Assembly: GCA_017656305.1 (NCBI GenBank)
Contig: JACDOG010000006.1
Coordinates: 62,001-126,000 of the forward strand
From: Thermoanaerobacteraceae bacterium
GTDB lineage: Bacteria; Bacillota; JADQBR01
DNA length: 64,000 nucleotides
Direction of reading: 5' to 3'
Below are positions 37,303 to 46,958 of this stretch, in pieces (position 1 is the stretch's first letter; every line of letters begins with the position of its first letter). Below the pieces are notes generated by a model, which had not been told where the DNA came from, did not search any database, and saw only the letters and a list, made by a program, of their open reading frames with translations. Made by a program: the position numbers and the translations under genes.

Positions 37303-38235
37303 ATGAATTTTCAGGAACTGATTCTAGCTCTTAACCAGTACTGGGGTGAACAGGGCTGTATCATTCAGCAGCCCTACGATTTGGAAAAAGGTGCCGGGAC
37401 CATGCATCCGGCCACGTTTTTGCGGGCACTGGGACCGGAACCCTGGAACGTGGCCTACGTGGAACCATCCCGCCGCCCCACGGACGGGCGTTACGGGGAA
37501 AACCCCAACCGCCTGCAGCATTACTACCAGTACCAGGTAGTACTCAAGCCTTCTCCGGACAATGTTCAGGAGTTGTACCTGGCCAGCCTGGAGAGCATTG
37601 GCATTGACCCCAAAAAGCACGATATTCGCTTTGTGGAAGATAACTGGGAATCCCCCACCCTGGGTGCCTGGGGTCTAGGCTGGGAAGTTTGGCTGGACGG
37701 AATGGAGATTACGCAGTTTACTTATTTCCAGCAGTGCGGCGGTATCGACTGCTACCCGGTATGTGCGGAGATTACTTACGGGATTGAGCGCCTGGCCATG
37801 TTTATTCAGAAGAAGGACAGCGTGTTTGAGATTGAGTGGGTGGACGGTGTCACTTACGGTGATGTTCATCACCAGGCGGAAGTGGATTACTCTCACTACA
37901 ATTTTGAAGTTGCCAACACCGACATGCTCTTTTCTCTGTTTGACAGTTACGAACAGGAGGCGCTGGCGGTAATCGAAAAAGGCCTGGTACAGCCGGCGTA
38001 TGATTACGTGCTGAAATGCTCGCACACCTTTAACCTGCTGGATGCTCGAGGGGCAATCAGCGTTACGGAGCGGACAAGCTACATTGCGCGGGTGCGCAAC
38101 CTGGCACGGGTTTGTGCCAGGGCCTACGTGGAGCAGCGGGAAAAACTGAATTACCCGCTGTTGAAGGACCCCGAACTGCGGAAAGAGTTGGGCCTGGACC
38201 AAAAACCGGGAAAGGAGGCGCGGCAGGATGGCTAA
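37303..38235 (+). CDS. glyQ: glycine--tRNA ligase alpha subunit
   Basis: Catalytic class II subunit of the tetrameric bacterial glycyl-tRNA synthetase. ATG 37303 follows GAAGGAGG. It reads [18 protein letters not shown] at the start, with the class II motif region [19 protein letters not shown] and motif 3-like [16 protein letters not shown]. 310 residues is normal. It overlaps glyS by 8 bases. Confidence 0.98.
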   Translation: MNFQELILALNQYWGEQGCIIQQPYDLEKGAGTMHPATFLRALGPEPWNVAYVEPSRRPTDGRYGENPNRLQHYYQYQVVLKPSPDNVQELYLASLESIGIDPKKHDIRFVEDNWESPTLGAWGLGWEVWLDGMEITQFTYFQQCGGIDCYPVCAEITYGIERLAMFIQKKDSVFEIEWVDGVTYGDVHHQAEVDYSHYNFEVANTDMLFSLFDSYEQEALAVIEKGLVQPAYDYVLKCSHTFNLLDARGAISVTERTSYIARVRNLARVCARAYVEQREKLNYPLLKDPELRKELGLDQKPGKEARQDG

Positions 38236-40291
38236 GGATTTGCTGTTGGAAATAGGTACGGAAGAGATACCGGCCAGATTTATGAACAATGCCCTGGAAC
38301 AGCTAAAGACCAAAACGGAGACCGAACTGCAGGAAAACCGCCTGGAATATGAGACCGTGGCAACCTATGGTACGCCCCGCCGCCTGGCTGTTGTGGTCAG
38401 CGGACTGGCCGAAAAACAGGCCGACCTGGTCACGGAGGTCAAAGGACCGTCCAAAAAGGTTGCTTTCGATGAGGAGGGTAACCCTACCAAGGCGGTCCAG
38501 GGTTTTGCCAGGGGGCAGGGAGTAGATGTTGCCGATTTGATAGTCAGGGAGACGGACAACGGGGAGTACGTCTTTGCCGTGGTGAAGGATGACGGCCGCT
38601 CTGCCAGTGAGATCCTGCCCTCCCTGCTGAAGTCTATTGTTTTATCCCTTAACTTCCCCAAGCCCATGCGCTGGGGTTACCAGAAAATGCGCTTTGCCAG
38701 ACCCATCCGCTGGCTGGTGGCGCTGTTCGGCAGCGACGTGGTGAATTTTGAGATAGCCGGAGTGACATCCGGCAGGGAAAGCCGGGGACACCGGTTTTTA
38801 TGTGAGGAAAATGTGGTACTGGAGCATGCTGGCGAGTACTTAAAGAAGCTGGAAGAAGCTTATGTTATAGTAGACCAGAACCGGCGGCGTGAGGAAATCT
38901 GGCGGCAGATACGGGAACTGGCGCGGGCACAAGGGGGGATGGTGGAGGAAAATCCGGAACTTCTTGAAGAAGTGACGTATCTTCTGGAATACCCCACTGC
39001 CCTGTGCGGTACCTTTGAGGAAAAATACCTAAAACTGCCCGATGAGGTGCTCATCACACCTATGCAGGAGCACCAGCGCTATTTCCCCGTAAAAGATGCC
39101 CGGGGCAACTTGTTAAACAAGTTTATCACGGTGCGCAACGGGACTTCCGAGTATATCGACATTGTTACTGCCGGTAATGAAAAGGTGCTGAAGGCTCGTT
39201 TGGCTGATGCTGAGTTTTTCTACCAGGAAGATATCAAGCAGCCGCTGGAAACCAAAGTAGAGACGCTGAAAAACGTAGTATTTCAGGAGAAACTGGGTAC
39301 CATCTATGAAAAGGTGGAAAGAATCAAAGAGCTAACAGCTTATTTGAGCGACCTGCTGGCCCCGGAATACAAGGAGGCTGCCTTGCGGACGGCACACCTG
39401 TCCAAGGCTGACCTGGAAACGCACATGGTCTATGAGTTCCCGGAACTGCAGGGCATTATGGGCGGGTATTATGCTGCCCATGACGGTGAACCGGAGCTGG
39501 TCTGGCGGGGCATCAGGGAGCACTGGCAGCCCAGGTTTGCCGGTGACGCAGTTCCCGAGACCGTCACGGGCACGCTGGTCAGCATTGCCGATAAGATAGA
39601 TACTATTGTGGGCTGCTTCGGCATCGGTATTCAGCCCACCGGTTCCCAGGACCCGTACGCGCTGCGCCGCCAGGCTCAGGGTATCTGCCAGATTATCCTG
39701 CAGAAACAGTTTGCACTGTCCCTCAGGGAACTGGTTGAAAGAGCTTTCGCTCTTTATGACGGCAAACTGACTGAGAGTAAGGAAACAGTTACAGATAATG
39801 TACTGCAGTTCTTCAAACAAAGGATAGAAACAATCTTCCAGGATATGGGTATCAGCTATGATACGGTGGATGCGGTGCTGGCTGCCGGCTGGGATAAACC
39901 TCTGGATGCGCTGCAGCGGGCGCAGGCCCTGGAAAAGTTCCGTCGGGAGGAGCAGTTTGAAGCCCTGTCCACGGCCTTCAAGCGTGCCAGCAACCTGGCG
40001 GAAAAAGCTGGGACAGGTACCGATGTTGATGAAAGTCTCTTCCAGGAAGAGGTTGAAAGGAAGCTCTGGCAGGCAGTGGCCCGTGTGGAAGAAAAGTTGG
40101 AGCGCAGCGGCGATTACTACCAAATGCTGCAGGAGATTGCCTCGCTGCGCCAGCCCGTTGACGATTTCTTTGAGCAGGTAATGGTAATGGCGGAAGATGA
40201 GCGTATTCGAGAAAACCGCCTGGCACTGCTAAAGCATGTTCGCAACCTGGTAGTCGAGAAAACCGGGATTAAATTGGATTTGGTAAGCTAA
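38228..40291 (+). CDS. glyS: glycine--tRNA ligase beta subunit
   Basis: The tRNA-binding subunit of glycyl-tRNA synthetase, 687 residues. It starts [19 protein letters not shown], has an HD-like domain ([20 protein letters not shown]) and a C-terminal anticodon-binding DALR-type domain with the tail [12 protein letters not shown]-like ending. Translation is coupled to glyQ through the overlap. Confidence 0.97.
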   Translation: MAKDLLLEIGTEEIPARFMNNALEQLKTKTETELQENRLEYETVATYGTPRRLAVVVSGLAEKQADLVTEVKGPSKKVAFDEEGNPTKAVQGFARGQGVDVADLIVRETDNGEYVFAVVKDDGRSASEILPSLLKSIVLSLNFPKPMRWGYQKMRFARPIRWLVALFGSDVVNFEIAGVTSGRESRGHRFLCEENVVLEHAGEYLKKLEEAYVIVDQNRRREEIWRQIRELARAQGGMVEENPELLEEVTYLLEYPTALCGTFEEKYLKLPDEVLITPMQEHQRYFPVKDARGNLLNKFITVRNGTSEYIDIVTAGNEKVLKARLADAEFFYQEDIKQPLETKVETLKNVVFQEKLGTIYEKVERIKELTAYLSDLLAPEYKEAALRTAHLSKADLETHMVYEFPELQGIMGGYYAAHDGEPELVWRGIREHWQPRFAGDAVPETVTGTLVSIADKIDTIVGCFGIGIQPTGSQDPYALRRQAQGICQIILQKQFALSLRELVERAFALYDGKLTESKETVTDNVLQFFKQRIETIFQDMGISYDTVDAVLAAGWDKPLDALQRAQALEKFRREEQFEALSTAFKRASNLAEKAGTGTDVDESLFQEEVERKLWQAVARVEEKLERSGDYYQMLQEIASLRQPVDDFFEQVMVMAEDERIRENRLALLKHVRNLVVEKTGIKLDLVS

Positions 40292-40315
40292 AAATGCAAC
40301 GTATATGAATTTTTG

Positions 40316-40518
40316 GACCGATGTTACCGCTTGTCGTCATGAGACTTGCGCAGCGCAGCAAGGACTTCCACTCGGCTTCCGGCGGGTGTGCGGCATATTC
40401 GTCTTCCTGATTCAGCTGCCGCCTCGCGACCTCCTGTCGCTCGCCTTACCTCCAGCCTCGTGGTTGTCTCGTGCTGCTACCTGCTTGGTCAAAATCTTTC
40501 TGCGCGGTAACATCGGTC
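40316..40518. mobile_element. MITE-like element with 15-bp terminal inverted repeats
   Basis: GACCGATGTTACCGC (40316-40330) and its exact reverse complement (40504-40518) bound a segment of 203 bp in the gap between glyS and the ccpN-like gene. The interior is GC-rich and pyrimidine-biased on the plus strand, unlike the AT-rich flanks, and has no convincing gene. A T5 run occurs on both sides and might be a target duplication, but that is weak. It could instead be a degraded repeat or a very long hairpin. Confidence 0.45.
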
Positions 40519-40700
40519 TTTTTATTGCTGCCGTTTCGGTACTGTGAATATAAACAAGGCCTGAATGATATTATATTTTAAGGGCATATTAATGAATTTT
40601 TCCGTCACGCGGAAGGAGATTCATTCTCAATATAGTATATAATAAATTATGCAAATTGATAATTAGTATAACATATTTAATTAATTTATTTGGGAAGGTG

Positions 40701-41348
40701 GTGGCACTTATCCGGCTAACCCCACGTCAGGAGAAAATCATCGAAATAGTCAAAGGGTCAGGGCCAATCACCAGTGAGCAGATAGCAAAGCAGTTAAACC
40801 TCACCCGGGCAACCTTGCGACCTGACTTAGCCATATTAACCATGTCCGGTATTTTGGATGCGAGACCACGGGTGGGTTATTTTTATACCGGTAAGACGGC
40901 CAATGCCGTACTGGCGGAAGAAATCAGACGCTTCCGCGTGAAGGATATAAAATCGGTGCCGGTAGTAATTAAGGAAGAGACCTCTGTATATGATGCTATC
41001 GTGACCATGTTTATCGAAGATGTCGGCACCCTGATAGTGGTCAGTGAAGGTGGTTTTCTTGAGGGTGTGGTGTCCCGAAAAGACCTGCTGAAGGTAACCA
41101 TCGGGCAAAATGACCCGAAACAGGTGCCGGTAGGTGTGGCTATGACCCGCATGCCCAATATTGTTACCACGACCCTGGAGGAAACGGTTTTTATGGCAGC
41201 GCAAAAAATCATTGAGCACCAGGTGGACGCGCTGCCAGTGGTACGCAAGTTTGTCAAGGAAGATGGTAAGGAAAAACTGGAAGTGGTTGGGCGTATTACC
41301 AAGACCAATATAACCCAGCTGTTTGTGGAACTAGGTGAAGGAAAATAG
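40701..41348 (+). CDS. ccpN: CcpN-like transcriptional repressor (HTH plus two CBS domains)
   Basis: A 215-residue regulator: winged helix at about 1-65 (RLTPRQEKIIEIVKGSGPIT, then TRATLRPDLAILTMSGILDA) and two CBS domains (about 80-140 and 145-215) that would bind adenine nucleotides. In B. subtilis CcpN (YqzB) represses gluconeogenic genes and lies between glyS and yqfL, exactly as here. GTG 40701 is likely, though GGGAAGG is only 2 bases away; an upstream start is possible. Confidence 0.9.
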   Translation: MALIRLTPRQEKIIEIVKGSGPITSEQIAKQLNLTRATLRPDLAILTMSGILDARPRVGYFYTGKTANAVLAEEIRRFRVKDIKSVPVVIKEETSVYDAIVTMFIEDVGTLIVVSEGGFLEGVVSRKDLLKVTIGQNDPKQVPVGVAMTRMPNIVTTTLEETVFMAAQKIIEHQVDALPVVRKFVKEDGKEKLEVVGRITKTNITQLFVELGEGK

Positions 41349-41408
41349 GAAAAAGTTTGCCGTAACATCCATTTAGAAGTGAGGTGAAGTCTTATTTCCG
41401 TCAACGAT

Positions 41409-42218
41409 TTGCCCGTCATTTATGTTGTGTCTGATTCTCTCGGTGAAACAGCAGAGTTTGTTGCCAGGGCAGCAGCCAGCCAGTTTGATTCGGGACAGAT
41501 GGAGATACGCCGGGTACCCTATGTAGCAGACAGGGAACACATTGCTGAAATTGTGGAGGAAGCCAGCGGTTTTAAGTCCATTGTCGCCTACACCATTGTG
41601 GTGCCGGAATTGAAAGAAGAGTTATTGTGTCTGTGCGCGCGGTACAACATACCGGCGGTGGACATACTGGGGCCCATGATTCAAGCAATATCGCAGCTCA
41701 CTGACATCTCACCCAAAATGGAACCGGGTCTGCTGAGAAAGCTGGACGAACAGTACTTCCGCAAGGTGGAAGCCATTGAGTTTGCCGTGAAATATGACGA
41801 TGGCAAGGATCCGCGGGGACTGGCTTCCGCCGATGTGGTGCTGATCGGTGTCTCTCGTACTTCCAAGACGCCGGTCAGTATGTATTTGGCCCACAAGCGC
41901 ATTAAGGCGGCCAATGTTCCCCTGGTTCCCGAAGTGGCTCCACCCGATGAACTGTTTAAGATATCACCGAAAAAGATTTTTGGGCTGACTATTAGCCCGC
42001 AATTATTAAACGAGATACGTACGGAAAGATTAAAATCGCTGGGATTGACCGCTAATGCCGACTATGCCAATATGGAACGCATCCTGAAAGAACTGGACTA
42101 TGCGGAGAAAATCATGAAACGCTTAAAATGTCCCATTATTGACGTTACCAATAGAGCTGTTGAAGAAACTGCCAGTACAATTTTAGAAATCTATTACAAG
42201 GGGGAGCGTTATGTCTAA
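41409..42218 (+). CDS. ppsR: pyruvate, phosphate dikinase regulatory protein (PDRP/YqfL)
   Basis: Bifunctional serine/threonine kinase-phosphorylase of the DUF299 family that inactivates its target dikinase by ADP-dependent phosphorylation and reactivates it with phosphate. It begins [17 protein letters not shown] and has the P-loop [15 protein letters not shown] (about 146-160). The TTG at 41409 has no ribosome-binding site; an ATT at 41394 is spaced 7 bases from GAGGTG and would add SVNDL-type residues. It overlaps ppdK, its presumed substrate, by 8 bases. Confidence 0.93.
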   Translation: MPVIYVVSDSLGETAEFVARAAASQFDSGQMEIRRVPYVADREHIAEIVEEASGFKSIVAYTIVVPELKEELLCLCARYNIPAVDILGPMIQAISQLTDISPKMEPGLLRKLDEQYFRKVEAIEFAVKYDDGKDPRGLASADVVLIGVSRTSKTPVSMYLAHKRIKAANVPLVPEVAPPDELFKISPKKIFGLTISPQLLNEIRTERLKSLGLTANADYANMERILKELDYAEKIMKRLKCPIIDVTNRAVEETASTILEIYYKGERYV

Positions 42219-44847
42219 GAAATACGTTTACTTATTTAGCGAAGGCTCGGCGGACATGAAACCTTTGTTGGGTGGTAAGGGGGCAAACCTGGCGGAGATG
42301 ACCAAAATCGGCCTGCCGGTGCCCCCGGGTTTAACCATTACTACCGAGGCATGCAACCAGTACTTTGCCGAGGGGCGGAAGTTTCCCGAGGGAATGGAGG
42401 AGCAGCTTAACGAAAAACTGGCACAGGTGGAGGAGGCGGTAGGGAAGAAATTTGGCGACCCGTCCAACCCGCTGCTGGTTTCCGTGCGTTCTGGCGCTGT
42501 GATCTCCATGCCGGGGATGATGGATACCATTCTCAATCTGGGCTTAAATGACGAGACGGTTAAAGCCGTGGCGGAAGCTTCCGGCGACGAGCGTTTTGCC
42601 CTGGACTGCTACCGCCGTTTTATCCAGATGTTCGGCGACGTGGTTCTGGGTATCGAACACTTTAACTTTGAACAGGTACTGGATAAGTATAAGGAAAAGC
42701 AGGGCATCCAATTTGATTACCAGCTGACGCCGGAAAGTCTCAACGGCATTATCGAGGAATATAAGACCATTGTCAAACGCAAGGCCGGGCGGGAGTTCCC
42801 GCAGGACCCGTTTGAACAACTGAATATGGCCGTGCGGGCAGTCTTTGATTCGTGGAATAACCAGCGGGCCATCGTTTACCGACAGATTAACAAAATTCCC
42901 GATGATTTGGGTACGGCGGTTAACGTGCAGACCATGGTATTCGGCAATATGGGAGATGACTGCGGTACCGGTGTGGCATTTACCCGCAATCCTTCCACCG
43001 GTGAGAAGGAACTGTATGGCGAGTACCTGCTGAACGCCCAGGGTGAAGACGTGGTGGCCGGTATTCGCACGCCCCAGTCCATATCCAAACTGCAGGAGGA
43101 ACTGCCCCATGTTTTTGAGCAGTTTGTAGAAACCTGCAACTTGCTTGAAAAACATTACAAAGACATGCAGGACATTGAGTTTACCATTGAACGGGGCAAG
43201 CTATACATGTTGCAGACCCGGACCGGCAAGCGTACGGCCAGCGCCGCCATCAAGATTGCGGTGGATATGGTCAATGAAGGGCTTATTGATAAGAAGACGG
43301 CCCTGAAACGGGTTGAGCCCGGGCAGCTGGACCAGCTGCTGCACCGCCGCATTGACCCCGAGGCCAAGCTGGATGTCATTGCCAAAGGTCTTCCCGCTTC
43401 ACCGGGAGCTGCTTCGGGCATGGTTGTTTTCGATGCTGACGAGGCGGAACGCTTGAGTGAAGAAGGGAAAAAAGTACTTCTGGTACGTACGGAAACCACG
43501 CCCGATGATATACACGGTATTGTCGGCGCCCAGGGTGTCCTGACCAGCCGCGGTGGGATGACCAGTCATGCGGCAGTGGTGGCCCGAGGCATGGGCAAGC
43601 CCTGTGTCTGTGGCTGCGAAGGTATTAAGATTGATTACAATGCCGAGAAGTTTACCACTCAGGACGGTGTGGTAATCAAGAAGGGTGAGATCATTTCGAT
43701 TGACGGTGCTACCGGTGAGGTGATTAGGGGCGAAGTGCCCATGATTGACCCCGAGCTGAGCGACGAGTTTCAAACGCTGCTGGAGTGGGCCAACGAGGTG
43801 CGCCAGCTGGGTGTTAGGGCCAACGCCGATACCCCGGAAGATGCACAGAAGGCCAGAGATTTTGGCGCGGAAGGTATCGGCCTCTGCCGTACTGAGCACA
43901 TGTTTATGGCGCAGGACCGCCTGCCTATTGTTCAGGAGATGATTCTTGCGGACAATGCGGAGAAACGGCAGCAGGCTCTGGATAAACTGCTGCCCATGCA
44001 GCAGGAAGACTTTTACGGTATTTTAAAGGCGATGAACGGCTACCCGGTGACCATTCGCCTGCTGGACCCGCCGTTGCACGAGTTCTTACCCAATATAGAA
44101 GAACTGCTGGTTGAAATTACTAAATTAAAATATGAAGGTAAGGAAGCTGAGCTGGAGGAAAAAGAAGCGCTGCTCAGCCAGGTGCGCAGTCTTTCCGAAT
44201 TCAACCCCATGCTGGGACACAGGGGCTGCCGTCTTGGTATTACCTTCCCGGAAGTGTACGCCATGCAGGCCAGGGCCATCTTCCAGGCTGTGGTGCGGCT
44301 GACCAAGGAAGGTTATGATGTCAAGCCGGAAGTAGAAATCCCCCTGGTTGGTCATGTTAACGAGCTGAAACTTCTCAGAAAGCTCATTGTGGATGTTGCC
44401 GAGCAGATCAAGGAAGAAACGGGAGTGGACTTCGACTACGAAGTGGGTACCATGATCGAAGTGCCGCGGGCCTGTGCCACTGCAGGAGAAATAGCCAAAG
44501 AGGCTGACTTCTTCTCCTTCGGTACCAATGACCTGACACAAACCACCTTCGGTTTCAGCCGTGACGATGCCGAAGGCAAGTTTTTGCACCATTATGTCAA
44601 AGAAAAGATACTTACCGACAACCCGTTTATCGTACTGGATAGGGAAGGTGTCGGTAAGTTGATGGAAATGGCTGTAAAACAGGCCCGGGAAACAAAACCG
44701 GATTTGACCATAGGCATCTGCGGCGAGCACGGTGGAGACCCCAGCTCCATCGAATTCTGCCAGCAGATCGGTCTGGATTTCGTCAGCTGCTCACCCTTTA
44801 GGGTGCCCATCGCCCGGCTGGCAGCAGCCCAGGCGGTGCTGGAGTAA
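42211..44847 (+). CDS. ppdK: pyruvate, phosphate dikinase
   Basis: Interconverts pyruvate, ATP and phosphate with phosphoenolpyruvate, AMP and pyrophosphate, an energy-saving link between glycolysis and gluconeogenesis in anaerobes. 878 residues, with the N-terminal ATP-grasp domain ([20 protein letters not shown]), the swivelling phosphohistidine domain ([20 protein letters not shown], His about 453, with the regulatory Thr two residues before it) and the TIM barrel PEP domain ([16 protein letters not shown]). It is complete and directly downstream of its regulator. Confidence 0.98.
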   Translation: MSKKYVYLFSEGSADMKPLLGGKGANLAEMTKIGLPVPPGLTITTEACNQYFAEGRKFPEGMEEQLNEKLAQVEEAVGKKFGDPSNPLLVSVRSGAVISMPGMMDTILNLGLNDETVKAVAEASGDERFALDCYRRFIQMFGDVVLGIEHFNFEQVLDKYKEKQGIQFDYQLTPESLNGIIEEYKTIVKRKAGREFPQDPFEQLNMAVRAVFDSWNNQRAIVYRQINKIPDDLGTAVNVQTMVFGNMGDDCGTGVAFTRNPSTGEKELYGEYLLNAQGEDVVAGIRTPQSISKLQEELPHVFEQFVETCNLLEKHYKDMQDIEFTIERGKLYMLQTRTGKRTASAAIKIAVDMVNEGLIDKKTALKRVEPGQLDQLLHRRIDPEAKLDVIAKGLPASPGAASGMVVFDADEAERLSEEGKKVLLVRTETTPDDIHGIVGAQGVLTSRGGMTSHAAVVARGMGKPCVCGCEGIKIDYNAEKFTTQDGVVIKKGEIISIDGATGEVIRGEVPMIDPELSDEFQTLLEWANEVRQLGVRANADTPEDAQKARDFGAEGIGLCRTEHMFMAQDRLPIVQEMILADNAEKRQQALDKLLPMQQEDFYGILKAMNGYPVTIRLLDPPLHEFLPNIEELLVEITKLKYEGKEAELEEKEALLSQVRSLSEFNPMLGHRGCRLGITFPEVYAMQARAIFQAVVRLTKEGYDVKPEVEIPLVGHVNELKLLRKLIVDVAEQIKEETGVDFDYEVGTMIEVPRACATAGEIAKEADFFSFGTNDLTQTTFGFSRDDAEGKFLHHYVKEKILTDNPFIVLDREGVGKLMEMAVKQARETKPDLTIGICGEHGGDPSSIEFCQQIGLDFVSCSPFRVPIARLAAAQAVLE

Positions 44848-44853
44848 GCATGA

Positions 44854-44887
44854 GGCCATGCAGACCCGAGTCTGCATGGCCTTTTTT
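44854..44887 (+). terminator. strong rho-independent terminator of ppdK
   Basis: A perfect 12-bp stem, GGCCATGCAGAC / GTCTGCATGGCC, with loop CCGA and six T. The intron-like sequence begins immediately after the T run. Confidence 0.95.
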
Positions 44888-44888
44888 G

Positions 44889-45120
44889 GTTCACCCGGCA
44901 TATCAGCCGAGCTGATGGGTTGAAAGATACCCTGTTACTTAACCAGCGGGAAGACGACCCGCAGGCAAGGGCGTCACTGGCAACGGTGGGGTCTGAAGGA
45001 AGCCGAAGGGAGAACTTGGAACATAGCGCAAGCGAACCGAAGTTGGTCAGACAGGTGGGTAACCCTGCAAAAAGTGGAAAAGCCCAAACAAGTGGAGACA
45101 TAAGGGAGATTGAAAAAAGG
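44889..45120 (+). mobile_element. 5' remnant of a class C group II intron (domain I), ORF-less
   Basis: The sequence starts GTTCACCCGGCATA at 44889, like the GTGYGCCCGGCAT start of class C introns. It contains the domain I core GGTCTGAAGGAAGC (44990-45003) preceded by GCAAGGGCGTC (44967-44977) and GGCAACGGTGG; these match, from memory, the corresponding core of the Oceanobacillus iheyensis intron. No maturase gene and no domain V follow, so this is a truncated remnant. The end is approximate. Insertion directly after a terminator hairpin is the known target preference of class C introns. Confidence 0.6.
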
Positions 45121-45160
45121 CTAAGATTTGCCATTGAGGGAGGAACCATTATTTGCTTTC

Positions 45161-45169
45161 TGGTATAAT
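45161..45169 (+). promoter_or_regulatory. extended -10 promoter upstream of the flavodoxin gene
   Basis: TGGTATAAT is an extended -10 element (TG-n-TATAAT) with no good -35 box. It lies about 65 bp before the flavodoxin-family gene. Confidence 0.5.
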
Positions 45170-45233
45170 ATATACCTGTAGCGTCTGATAAGTATTATTA
45201 ATATCAAATAGTTTTTTTGAGGAGGGGAAGCAG

Positions 45234-45833
45234 ATGTTGATAGTAGGGCTGAACGGCAGCCCACAGAAAAAGGGCAATACGGTGACTCTGTTAAAGGAGG
45301 CTTTGGCGGAAGCAGAGAAGATGGGTGCGGAGACTGAGCTGATTCATGTAGCCGAGGTGCTCAAGGACCAAAAAATCCCTTTCTGCTATAACTGCAGCGT
45401 CCCGTGTACCGGAAAGTGCTTTGCGGGTACTGCCCTGGGGGAAGCTTACGAAACAATGGCACGGAGTGACGGGATTCTCATGGGGAGTCCGGTTTACTTC
45501 GGCACCGTTTCCGGCCAGTTGAAAGCTTTTTGGGACAAAACAAGGGTCCTGAGAAAGGAGAAGAAGCTCCTGAACGTGGTAGGCGGCGCGCTGGCCACCG
45601 GTGCGGCCCGGTTTGGCGGTCAGGAAACTACCCTGAAAGCTTTATTTGACATGATGCTTGTCCAGGGGATGACCATTGTTGGCGACGGTTACATAGAAGA
45701 CGACTGCGGGCATCAGGGAGCCTGCGCACAAAAACCCGCCGGCGAAGATGACTTCGCTTTGTCCCGGGCGCGAATCCTGGCCCGCCGTGTGGTGCAGGTG
45801 GCGGAGGCCACAAAAGCACTGCGCAACAGGTAG
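45234..45833 (+). CDS. flavodoxin-family NAD(P)H-dependent FMN reductase / iron-sulfur flavoprotein-like
   Basis: A 199-residue flavodoxin-fold protein. The FMN phosphate loop is GLNGSPQKKGNTVTLL (about 5-20) and the second FMN loop GSPVYFGTVSGQLKAFWDK (about 83-101). Four cysteines cluster at C51, C54, C58 and C62 (CYNCSVPCTGKC), a spacing seen in iron-sulfur flavoproteins and related reductases; a cluster is possible but not proved. ATG 45234 follows GAGGAGGGG. It is a single-gene unit ended by a terminator. Confidence 0.85.
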   Translation: MLIVGLNGSPQKKGNTVTLLKEALAEAEKMGAETELIHVAEVLKDQKIPFCYNCSVPCTGKCFAGTALGEAYETMARSDGILMGSPVYFGTVSGQLKAFWDKTRVLRKEKKLLNVVGGALATGAARFGGQETTLKALFDMMLVQGMTIVGDGYIEDDCGHQGACAQKPAGEDDFALSRARILARRVVQVAEATKALRNR

Positions 45834-45836
45834 TTG

Positions 45837-45864
45837 AGGCCCCTTTTTAGGGGTCTTTTTTTTT
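45837..45864 (+). terminator. rho-independent terminator of flavodoxin gene
   Basis: A stem GCCCC / GGGGT(C) with loop TTTTTA is followed by nine T. Confidence 0.8.
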
Positions 45865-45996
45865 ATGCAAAAAAATGTTTTGGCTTCGGTTCGTTACTGA
45901 CAAAATAAAATTCCCGAAAATAAATTATTGTAAGAAGCAATATTCTTGTGTTTCCCGCCAGTATCGGAAAATAAAGCCTGTAAAAGGAGGATAGTT

Positions 45997-46695
45997 ATGT
46001 CTAAGAAGTTTTTCAAGAGTTTCCAGGCAAGGCAGAACGGGGTAGAGCCTGGGCCGTGCCTGCCGGAGGGGTGCCCGCCGCCGACGGAGATAGTCTGCAT
46101 CAAGACCAAGAAGGTGTACCAGGAGTGCAAGCAGCTGGAAACCGATGAAGATGGCAAGGCGTTTGAGGTGGAGCTCAAAAACATCAAGGTTCCTGATGGA
46201 GCGGTGACCGTGGAATGCGTGCGCATCGACCCGTCCTTTAAAAGCTGCGACATGTGCAACCCTGGCAAAGAGTGCTGCTGCGAGATATTGCCGCCGGACC
46301 AGGTGAAATTTAATTTCCCGAAAAAAATTGAGTTTAGCATTACCGTTGAGTTCTTTGATAGCAGCGGCAACAGCCTGGGCTTCGGGACAGGGAAGGCTAA
46401 ACTTGATAAGCTGCCCAAAAGCAAGATAGTACGCCTGTCCCGCGCGGGAGAGCCGCGCATGCAGTGTGAGGTGGATATGTTCTTTGACTGTCTCTTGTGC
46501 TTCCTGGTACCGGATGAAACTCCGAAAGTACACTGCTGTATCAACGTGCTGCTGGTTTTCAAGCTGTTTGCTGAGGTACAGTTGATGGTGCCGGCATACG
46601 GCTTCTGCCCGCAGCCGCCCGAGTGCCAGGACCAGGTGGCAGGCGAGTGCCCGCCGGCGGTGCAGACCTGGCCGCCTTACCCGCTGCAGGAGTAA
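45997..46695 (+). CDS. cysteine-rich protein, tandem paralogue 1 (232 aa), family not recognised
   Basis: ATG 45997 follows AAAGGAGGA. The product has 18 cysteines in 232 residues, including C-C-C at about 98-100 (GKECCCEILPP) and paired C in HCCINVLL. There is no signal peptide. Three regions can be seen: a proline/cysteine N-terminus (PCLPEGCPPPTEIVC), a middle that looks beta-rich (KIEFSITVEFFDSSGNSLGF), and a C-terminus with FDCLLCFLVP and YGFCPQPPEC. The next gene is a near copy. Cysteine content and absence of a signal peptide would suit a spore-coat or metal-binding protein, but that is a guess. Confidence 0.8.
   Translation: MSKKFFKSFQARQNGVEPGPCLPEGCPPPTEIVCIKTKKVYQECKQLETDEDGKAFEVELKNIKVPDGAVTVECVRIDPSFKSCDMCNPGKECCCEILPPDQVKFNFPKKIEFSITVEFFDSSGNSLGFGTGKAKLDKLPKSKIVRLSRAGEPRMQCEVDMFFDCLLCFLVPDETPKVHCCINVLLVFKLFAEVQLMVPAYGFCPQPPECQDQVAGECPPAVQTWPPYPLQE
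46024..46491 (+). repeat. duplicated block, copy A (468 bp)
   Basis: Matches 46980-47447 with only two differences by eye (one changes Leu to Pro, one is silent). Flanking DNA on both sides differs, so the boundaries are sharp. Confidence 0.9.
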
Positions 46696-46958
46696 CCGGT
46701 TGTACCAATGTAGCGGTTTTAAGTTAGTAATCTGGCCAACAGAGCTACGGGCCAAGACGTGGGGATGAGTAAATTTTTTTAAAATTTTCTATTGTAGTGC
46801 GAAAGGTCTGTAACTGCAGGAGTTGCGGGCTTTTGGCTTCGCTTTAATCCTGTCAGGTATTGTTGCAAGTTAATAAGTTATACTGACAGCGCTACACGTA
46901 ACCAGTATTACAAGCCGAAAAAATTCGGCAGCAAGTAAAAAAAGGAGGAGGATAATTA

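Noticed and set aside
40305-40547. An 80-codon plus-strand frame in the glyS-ccpN gap
   Set aside because: It lies across the MITE-like element, has no Shine-Dalgarno sequence and has odd composition (Cys, Arg, Leu rich).
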